Source: Oasisia sp. SBJ-2009
Taxonomy: Eukaryota; Annelida; Polychaeta; Sabellida; Siboglinidae
Length of the DNA: 64,000 nucleotides
Assembly (NCBI GenBank): GCA_964017155.1
Contig: OZ024862.1
Coordinates: 37,852,175-37,916,174, forward strand
Reading direction: 5' to 3'
Part shown: positions 55,601 through 64,000 of the stretch, in pieces
Position numbering within the stretch: the first letter of the stretch is position 1
Layout: every line of letters starts with the position of its first letter
The notes under the pieces: generated by a model
What the model saw: the letters and a program-made list of their open reading frames with translations, nothing else
Told to the model about the DNA's origin: nothing
The model's database searches: none
Program-made: the position numbers and the translations under genes

Positions 55601-55918
55601 AAACCAACAAATTTTATAGTGAAATACGATACACCATAGAGGTAGATCGTGGTCAAGATTAAGTACACACAATCATTAAAGTGTGTTATATAAGCACACG
55701 TATCAAGTTTATTCAATCATTTGTGTTCATTATTCCCACAGACTCTAGACCCACCTGTGCTGGTGGCGAAGTTTGGGATATCGCGGAACTCGAAAGAGTC
55801 GGTGTCCGTGAGAAGTTTAACCATTCCGCCGAGCCCTGATCCGCAGATGACGCCGATCGTTGGACGATGGTCCGTTCGACTGAGCAGGAACTCTGCCGTC
55901 GACGTCGCATCTTCGTAG
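52327..55918 (-). CDS. PNP: Purine nucleoside phosphorylase (five of probably six coding exons)
   Basis: Trimeric cytosolic enzyme that splits inosine and guanosine with phosphate to base and ribose-1-phosphate in purine salvage. Minus-strand exons: 55918-55755, 55595-55492, 53616-53441, 53054-52864, 52529-52327, all GT-AG with consistent phases. About 279 residues are covered against about 289 in human PNP, so a short first exon ending in phase 2 is missing. Expected residues are present: GSGLGG (phosphate loop), PGHAGKL (His64 in human numbering), QGRVHMYEG (Arg84, Tyr88), [15 protein letters not shown] (Phe200, Glu201), GMSTVPEV (Met219), LVTNRC (Asn243) and NHEEVL (His257). It should be active. 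The neighbouring cyclase gene converges on it tail to tail. Confidence 0.93.
52582..52676. repeat. (GACA)n and (GACC)n array
   Basis: About 95 bases in PNP intron 5, 50 bases upstream of the last exon. Confidence 0.9.
52864..53054 (-). CDS. PNP: PNP exon 5
   Basis: [17 protein letters not shown], then [20 protein letters not shown]. Phase 2 to phase 1. Confidence 0.92.
53441..53616 (-). CDS. PNP: PNP exon 4
   Basis: [20 protein letters not shown] and [15 protein letters not shown]. Phase 0 to phase 2. Confidence 0.93.
53617..55491. other. PNP intron 3
   Basis: A 1.9-kb intron with no recognised feature. Confidence 0.55.
55492..55595 (-). CDS. PNP: PNP exon 3
   Basis: [20 protein letters not shown] and [14 protein letters not shown]. 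Entry phase 1, end phase 0. Confidence 0.92.
55755..55918 (-). CDS. PNP: PNP exon 2: phosphate loop
   Basis: [15 protein letters not shown] and [16 protein letters not shown]. Starts by completing a codon (phase 2 entry) after TTCTGCAG and ends phase 1 at GTGGGT. No in-frame ATG precedes it before a stop, so an upstream exon is needed. Confidence 0.92.
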
Positions 55919-56234
55919 CTGCAGAAGATAGAATGCAATGAGACAATTTGTCAATGTGTTTGTTGCGCAGCAAAGTTATTTAAAATAAAAAAATCACGTA
56001 CTGGTGTATGTCATATGAGCCGATATACAAATTAAACTGGCCGTATCAGCACCTCCGCGTAAATACGGTTAGTTCCATATTAGCATGCTCTATTGGTGAG
56101 CATATCGTTCACTGTGAAATGCTGTCATCGCGTAGGAAGAGATTGGTGGCGTGAAGTCAACACGTTATCCGTGGCTTTTTTCCGGCGTGCATCAAACAGA
56201 GTTCTTACCTTCGGAAAGTTCGATCTAATCGTTC

Positions 56235-57431
56235 TCTTAAATACAGTCTTATCAGTGTGGCAAACGTGAGCGGTGTTGTCACTGTTGTGCCAATGTGTAT
56301 GCTGCTATTGCTGTAAGATGACACACGCGAGTGACTACTATTGAAAACGTACGGATCTATATTCGTATATTTCTAAGTAACACCTCCTGATAAGATTGTG
56401 CACAATCACGGTAAACGACCCATACACCAATATACTGTTACGGAAGTGCACTCTCCTTTACCTCTGTCAGTCCAAACTTGACATAAGTAAGTACAATAAC
56501 ACAAGTACAAACCCGAGAACGTTCGATGCTGAAAATGTTGTGAAGCCGTTCATACTTGCAATCGTTGTAGTCTTGTGTGTTGATACTTGAAAATCTTCAA
56601 CAGTTTGCGTGAGCGGCTGCGATCTGCTGAATATATATTGGCCGGCGGGTCATGAGTGACAGACGACACACGTCAACATACGCCTATTATCAAGAAGCGT
56701 ATTGTCAACTTGAATGCGGCGACGCGTGTTTACTGAAGTTCGAAGTTTACCCCCGAGTTGCAATTCATGCACTGCCCTTATGACATACATACATACATGC
56801 ATACATTATAATAAGTACCTAAATAGGTCGCGTCTTAAATACAGTCTTATCAGTGTGGCAAACGTGAGCGGTGTTGTCACTGTTGTGCCAATTTGTATGC
56901 TGCTATTGCTGTAAGTTGACACACGCGAGTGACTGCTATTGACGTACGGATCTATATTCGTATATTTCTAAGTAACACCTCCTGATAAGATTGTGCACAA
57001 TCACGGTAAACGACCCATACACCAATATACTGTTACGGAATTGCACTCTCCTTTACCTCTGTCAGTCCAAACTTGACATAAGTAAGTACAATAACACAAG
57101 TACAAACCCGAGAACGTTCGATGCTGAAAATGTTGTGAAGCCGTTCATACTTGTAATCGTTGTAGTCTTGTGTGTTGATACTTGAAAATCTTCAACAGTT
57201 TGCGTAAGCGGCTGCGATCTGCTGAATATATATTGGCCGGCGGGTCATGAGTGACAGACGACACACGTCAACATACGCCTATTATCAAGACGCGTATTGT
57301 CAACGTGAATGCGGCGACGCGTGTTTACTGAAGTTCAAAGTTTACCCCCGAGTTGCAATTCATGCACTGCCCTTATGACATACATACATACATGCATACA
57401 TTATAATAAGTACCTAAATAGGTCGCGTCTT
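56235..57431. repeat. Tandem duplication of a 597-base segment
   Basis: Copy 1 (about 56235-56832) and copy 2 (about 56833-57431) are near identical, with a few substitutions and one 3-base indel. It lies upstream of PNP exon 2 and may be in PNP intron 1 or its promoter region. The matching short frames in both copies look non-coding. Confidence 0.92.
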
Positions 57432-57657
57432 CGCAGGGTAATCTGTTTAGCTTTTGTAATGACCGAGTGAATGACGGTCAGGGACAAGTCCATTATGCCA
57501 GCACCTTTGACAGCCACCACTATTAGCCTCAGACGTCCGGGACTTGTGTACGATAGACATTCATACATACCGTAGCTGCATAATACAACGTAGTAACCCA
57601 TATTTCCAATGACGGTGTACTCTACTATAGTTCATTTTAACGTTCATATAATTTCAC

Positions 57658-59500
<1,843 letters not shown>

Positions 59501-59529
59501 GTTAAACATATCGCATCGAGACGGCCCTT

Positions 59530-59840
59530 ATATGTGGACAGAATGACATCCTATGTGCAATGGACAATCAGAACATTGTCATTATATTGCTTCTGGACAT
59601 GTCGGCTGCATTTGATACTGGCGACCACAATGTGATGTTACAAAGACTGTCACGTGAAGTTGGAGTGCTCCAAACTGCACTAGACTCGTTTTAGTCGTAC
59701 TTGAGTGACATAGGTCAATATGTCCATATTAATGGTTGTTCTGTACATCACCTGCTGGCCCGCTTACGTGTGGGGTCCGTCAAGATTCTGTACTCGGTCC
59801 GCAATTGTTCTCTATTTATGCAACAAATGTCACGGAAAAC
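59530..59840 (+). pseudogene. LINE reverse-transcriptase fragment
   Basis: NQNIVIILLLDMSAAFDTGD, VMLQRLSREVG and SYLSDIGQYVHINGCS follow the jockey/CR1 layout (LLDLSAAFDTVDH, then SYL-R-Q-V). One stop near 59692 and later frame changes break it. Confidence 0.65.
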
Positions 59841-59879
59841 CACAAACTACGTGTTTACCAGACATATGTCGTCAACCCC

Positions 59880-60292
59880 CTTCTCTGTCACATGGCTGTG
59901 AGGCCTGGACCACATACACAAGCCAAGAAAAAGAGACTGAATAGTTTTCATCTTCGTTGTCTTAGCCGCACCCTTGGCATATCCTAGCAGGACATGGTCA
60001 CAAACACAGAGGTCCCGGAATGTGCTTCTTGCACCAGCATCACCAGCATGTAAACACACTATTAAGCCAGCGGCATCTGCGATGGCTTAGTCACGTCCAC
60101 GGAATGGCTCATGGCCTAAATATATCCTGTATGGTGAAGTTGTCACTGCGGCGCATACCGTTAATTGTCCACTATCTCCGTTACAAAGACACCTGCGTGC
60201 GTGACATGAAGATGATAGCAATTGACAGTAACAACTTGGAGACGCCGCTAGCGATCGTGATAATTGTAGATCAGTTGTCAAAACTGGCATGA
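59880..60292 (+). pseudogene. LINE C-terminal fragment of a different type
   Basis: KKKRLNSFHLRCLSRTLGIS, HLRWLSHVHGM, LRYKDTCVRDMKMIAID and NNLETPLA match the C-terminal tail (LRWxGHVxRM, GRP-xRYKD) of the same LINE group as 9239-10274. Two LINE types are thus joined within 40 bases. Confidence 0.6.
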
Positions 60293-60477
60293 AAAGGGGG
60301 TAACATAGAAAAAGTACACAGCCGCCCTAGAGGAGGATCACAGAAAGCAGAGATCTGTCAATGTTGAATTCTCTTCACACCCGACTATGCAGATTTGCCG
60401 CAGGTGCTGTGGAGAATGCCACGCCCGAGTCGGATTTCTTAATGACATCAGTAATCATAGTCAAAATTGTGATATTT

Positions 60478-62690
60478 ACAATACAATACAATACAATAAA
60501 ACTTTATTGTCCCGAACCGGGAAAATCATTTTGCAGCGTTCGTCGTCATAAAAATATAAAATACAGAGTAGAGAAATAAAAAAATGCTAATAAATTCATT
60601 ATTAAAACAGTAAGTGAACATCAATCATAATAAAATACAAGATAAATTCTATAATATAATTTTAAAATTAAAGTTAAATTGTAATTGTGGTCTTCCTTTT
60701 ACAAATAAAAAAATAAAATACAACATACACACATAACACCAGAGGTGATTATCGTTTTGAATTTAGGAGTCGTACTGACATTGGGATGAATGAATCTCGC
60801 TTTCTGTTTGTTTTGGATGTTATTGTTCTGAACCTTCTGGACGAGGGCAGAAGGACGTACTCGTTATATAGGATGTGTGTGCTGTCGTTAATTATTTTAT
60901 TGGCTTTACGGAGAACCTGCTTTTCGTACAAAGCAGTGACAGAGGTTTGTTTGAGGCCGGTTATTTTGCTACTAATATTTACAACGCGCTGCAATTTATT
61001 CTTGTCTTTCTGGCTAACGTTCCCAAACCAACATATAAAAGAAAATGTCAAAACACTCTGTATACAAGATTTGTAAAACATGGATAAAATGGTGTTATCA
61101 ATATTAAAGGATCGAAGTTTTCTAAGGCAGTAAAGACGCTGCTGGCATTTCTTGTACGTGACACTGCAGTGGCGGTCCCATTTCAACTTATTGTCAATTG
61201 TTGTGCCGAGGTATTTATACTCGTCAACTACCTCTACCTTGTTATCGTGGATGACAGTATCAGACTGGGATGGAGGGTATTTCCTAAAATCAATGCACAT
61301 GTCTTTGGTTTTTGTTGCATTCAGACACAAATACGATCTATCACACCATGCAACAAAGTCGTTTAACACAGGACCATGGCCAACTTCATCGTTAGACAAC
61401 AGACTGAGTAAAGCTGTATCATCTGAGAATTTAATAAAGTACCTATTCGGACGGATGCTCCTGCAGTCATTTGTGTATAAAATGAATAAAAGAGGGGATA
61501 AGACACATCCTTGGGGTGAGCCAGTGGAAACAACCTTCACGCTAGAAGTTGTGTTATTCACTCGAACCTGTTGGGGTCTCCCCACCAAAAAATCAAACAC
61601 CCATAGCGCCAATTCAGATTCAAGCTTAAATTCGGAAATTAATTTCTTAAACAACAAGTGAGGCTGCAGCGTATTGAAGGCAGAACTCATATCCAGATAG
61701 AGAACTCTGGCATGGGTTTTGGCGTCCTCAAGATGACAAAGTACATAATTTATTAGAGTAGCGACTGCATCCTCCACCCCTCTCCCAGGCCGATATGCAA
61801 ATTGCAGGGGATCTAAAAGATGGTCTGTACGGGTCATGATCATGGTTTTAATGATTTGTTCAAAACTCTTCATTACGTGCGACGTCAACGCTACTGGACG
61901 AAAATCGTTTGGACTAGCAGGACGAGATTTCTTGGGGACAGGCACGACAATAGACGTTTTCCACAAGGTAGGGACTTTATGTAAGCTAAGGGAGGCCTGA
62001 AAGATGGAGTGGAAGATACCGGACAACTGAGTGGCACAATTCTTCAAAACCTGACCAGAAATACCATCAGGTCCAGGGCTTTTCCGCACATTTGTGCACT
62101 GGAACACCCTCAACACGTCTTTTTCATCGATATGTAGGTTACAATCTGTCTTAGTGGAGCTTATGATATCATCAATGACAGAACGAAAATCGTGATTATC
62201 AAAACGAGAATAGAAAGAATTCATATCCTCTGCAAACGCCCCGTCATCTTTACCCCCTAAGGGCGATAAGCGTTTGGAATTATATCCATTTTGCTTCATG
62301 TCACTCATGGTCTTAATGCCATCCCATACTGTTCTCATATCACCTGTTTTAAACTTAAGTTCTATTTTTTGTTTGTAATTCTCTCTTGCTTTCCTAATTT
62401 CTGATTTCACCGCCCTTTGAACTTCCTTCCGTTCAGCTAAATCTCCCAGAAAATAAACCCTTTTCTTTTCGTTCAAAACTTTCTTTAGATGTTTAGAAAC
62501 CCATGGTTTGTTATTCGGGAACACTTTGGACTTCTTCACAGGTATAACAGTGTCAACACAGAAAGAAACGTAACTGGTTACAACATCGGTAAGTTCATCC
62601 AGGCTATCACAAGAATCCCGAAATACATCCCAGTTCGTACAATCAAAGCAACCTTGTAGTCTGGCTACGCTGTCTTCATTCCACACCTAT
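60478..62690 (-). mobile_element. 5'-truncated LINE (L2/CR1-like) with open RT frame
   Basis: The element ends at 60478 in a TTGTA pentamer tail after ACAATAAAGTTTTATTGTA, a microsatellite-type 3' end like those of the L2/CR1 group. The 5' side is cut before the endonuclease domain, at about 62690. No target duplication was identified. Confidence 0.8.
60749..62686 (-). CDS. LINE reverse transcriptase, C-terminal 645 codons intact
   Basis: Read in one frame with no stop. Pieces are an N-terminal linker (residues 1-190), KSPGPDGISG, LDPLQFAYRPGRGVEDA (RT motif), ARVLYLDMSSAFNTLQPH, TGSPQGCVLSPLLFILYTND, IKFSDDTALLSLL (catalytic FSDD in place of FADD), LCLNATKTKDMCIDFRK, EYKYLGTTIDNKLKWD, and RRFRTITSKTNRKRDSFIPM then SVRLLN at the end. 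The frame is open but lacks the upstream endonuclease, so it is a dead-on-arrival copy. The lack of stops suggests a fairly recent insertion. Confidence 0.85.
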   Translation of the reverse strand: MWNEDSVARLQGCFDCTNWDVFRDSCDSLDELTDVVTSYVSFCVDTVIPVKKSKVFPNNKPWVSKHLKKVLNEKKRVYFLGDLAERKEVQRAVKSEIRKARENYKQKIELKFKTGDMRTVWDGIKTMSDMKQNGYNSKRLSPLGGKDDGAFAEDMNSFYSRFDNHDFRSVIDDIISSTKTDCNLHIDEKDVLRVFQCTNVRKSPGPDGISGQVLKNCATQLSGIFHSIFQASLSLHKVPTLWKTSIVVPVPKKSRPASPNDFRPVALTSHVMKSFEQIIKTMIMTRTDHLLDPLQFAYRPGRGVEDAVATLINYVLCHLEDAKTHARVLYLDMSSAFNTLQPHLLFKKLISEFKLESELALWVFDFLVGRPQQVRVNNTTSSVKVVSTGSPQGCVLSPLLFILYTNDCRSIRPNRYFIKFSDDTALLSLLSNDEVGHGPVLNDFVAWCDRSYLCLNATKTKDMCIDFRKYPPSQSDTVIHDNKVEVVDEYKYLGTTIDNKLKWDRHCSVTYKKCQQRLYCLRKLRSFNIDNTILSMFYKSCIQSVLTFSFICWFGNVSQKDKNKLQRVVNISSKITGLKQTSVTALYEKQVLRKANKIINDSTHILYNEYVLLPSSRRFRTITSKTNRKRDSFIPMSVRLLNSKR

Positions 62691-62719
62691 TTATATAGCG
62701 CTGTTCCAACATTCATTGC

Positions 62720-62932
62720 TTACGTATCATCATGCTACTCTCTCATCGAGCACTGACTGGCCATGCACCTTCATACATTGAACAATGTGTAAGTCGACGC
62801 CAGCCGGTTAGGTCGCTGCGCTCCAGCGAACACAATTCATTGTGTGTGCCATGCACAAGGCGTCACTGGGGTGACAGAACGTGGGAGAATCTGTCTAATG
62901 ATATAAATATATTATATAATTTATATATTTAA
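62720..62932 (+). pseudogene. CR1/L2-like LINE C-terminal fragment
   Basis: RALTGHAPSYIEQCVSRRQ, RSLRSSEHNSLCVP and WGDRTWENL match the ALNGLAPSYI, RSLRSS-LLVVP, GDRAF-WN ending of CR1-type elements. It points opposite to the LINE next to it. Confidence 0.65.
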
Positions 62933-62951
62933 TATATATATATATACACAG

Positions 62952-62953
62952 TA

Positions 62954-63048
<95 letters not shown>
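62952..63048. repeat. (TA)n microsatellite
   Basis: About 95 bases of TA after the LINE fragment. Confidence 0.95.
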
Positions 63049-63052
<4 letters not shown>

Positions 63053-64000
63053 CGTATTTCATTTTAACGCCAATTTAAAAAATATATATAATCTAGTGAG
63101 CCTAACATGAAAACACCACAGAATATCTTGAATGTTACGCAATTGCAAGGCCACTTAGCATGAAGACATGCAACACGAGAATCCTACTACATATTCAAAA
63201 TAAGTCTTGCTGCAGAAGGTTGATAACTTGGATGCGAATCGTCTTCATCAGCCAGGCGTTGTCGTGGAGGCAAACAGTGTGTCAACAACTCAACTTTAAC
63301 TGGTTCGATACAATTTGACCTTTGCGTGTTTGTGATTATCTACCTGGCTATTCAGCAACCAGCGTAAACATGCCACCCTTGGCAGTACAGCACAGCACAT
63401 TCTAATTAAACAGATAAGAAAGGATGCCTTATATCTCGACATGACACGAGATACGTGTTCAAACCAATGTAAAGAAGATGGTCATACATTCATTGTCCTA
63501 CGTGCATTCCTGTTCGACGATGGTGTGTGTATTGCTATGGGGACCAAAGCGTTTAGAATGATTAACATTCCACATCCCCACCATGCTCTACAGGGTGTTC
63601 GTGTTACCCTTGACCTGGTCGGTAGTAGGTTTCACTCGCTGTAGAATTGCACATTGCCGCACCAAGGAGATCAAGAGAAGAGCAGAACATTTCTGATCAT
63701 ACAAGAGACGGGAGTAAGACTACTCGTAATTATTGCCATAAGAACCACCGTACCAACTAAGTTCAACATAACGTAACTTATCGAAAAGACGAATAACCCT
63801 AAACATATTAGTGTTGGATTTGTCAGTAATGTATTCTATAAGCACATGACTGGCGTTCATTACAATCTTCGAAAACATTATTGTACCGAATTGAGTTTTG
63901 GTGTACGTTAACGACATCGCAACAGGAGAGGGTGGACTCACGATGTACACATCCGCCTGTTTGCTGAGAATGTTTATTATGAAATACACACTTCATCTGA
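63049..64000. other. Right end, nothing recognised
   Basis: Two frames of 67 and 89 codons exist (63441-63644 plus, 63989-63720 minus), but neither shows a family or good splice context. Confidence 0.45.

Noticed and set aside
56396..57185. Identical 64-codon frames in both copies of the tandem duplication
   Set aside because: Identity follows from recent duplication. No family match or splice context.
57561..57605. Candidate PNP first exon on the minus strand (MGYYVVLCSY with a GTATGT donor)
   Set aside because: It would end in phase 1, but exon 2 needs phase 2.
63720..63989. 89-codon minus-strand frame near the right edge
   Set aside because: No recognisable family, and its possible donor is inside the frame without a matching acceptor.

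Overview
The window is animal nuclear DNA. Multi-exon genes with GT-AG introns carry domain combinations found only in animals: TSP1, Ig, EGF-like and a 12-helix adenylyl cyclase. The rest is rich in microsatellites (about 5-6 kb), LINE fossils, a tRNA-derived SINE, small TA-flanked inverted-repeat elements and a decayed Ty3/gypsy element. I infer a marine invertebrate bilaterian, perhaps a lophotrochozoan or a basal deuterostome; the species cannot be fixed from sequence alone.

Three host genes could be assembled exon by exon with consistent splice phases. (1) Minus strand, 14918 down to 2204: an 11-exon gene predicted to give 1273 residues. The order is signal peptide, unassigned region, TSP1 repeat, TSP1 repeat, Thr/Pro linker, TSP1 repeat, Ig domain, juxtamembrane EGF-like domain, one membrane helix, then a cytoplasmic tail of about 560 residues with an acidic run and a 9-residue tandem repeat. 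Ig-EGF-TM-long tail is the layout of membrane neuregulins; three TSP1 repeats on top make this the most interesting locus here. (2) Plus strand, 16271 to 49585: a complete 23-exon adenylyl cyclase of the ADCY2/4/7 group, 1161 residues, catalytic residues intact. Genes 1 and 2 are head to head, with start codons about 1.35 kb apart. (3) Minus strand, 55918 down to 52327: purine nucleoside phosphorylase, complete except for a short first coding exon that I could not place.

The remainder is mobile and repetitive. 1-1200 holds a broken copy of a multi-copy protein family ending in a tesmin/TSO1-like CXC motif; later parts of the same family lie in a large inverted repeat at 31.4-35.9 kb inside cyclase intron 10. 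Intron 9 carries a frameshifted transposase-like gene (26.8-28.5 kb) surrounded by a recurring 14-base motif. Intron 21 carries Ty3/gypsy remnants (43.1-45.3 kb). A 145-base-class MITE family with TA target duplications recurs near splice sites of genes 1 and 2. The right end (56-64 kb) has a 597-base tandem duplication, several LINE fragments and one LINE with an open reverse-transcriptase frame (60.5-62.7 kb).

The three genes share no pathway visible from sequence. Cyclase makes cAMP at the plasma membrane, PNP salvages purine nucleosides in the cytosol, and gene 1 looks like a cell-surface adhesion or signalling protein.
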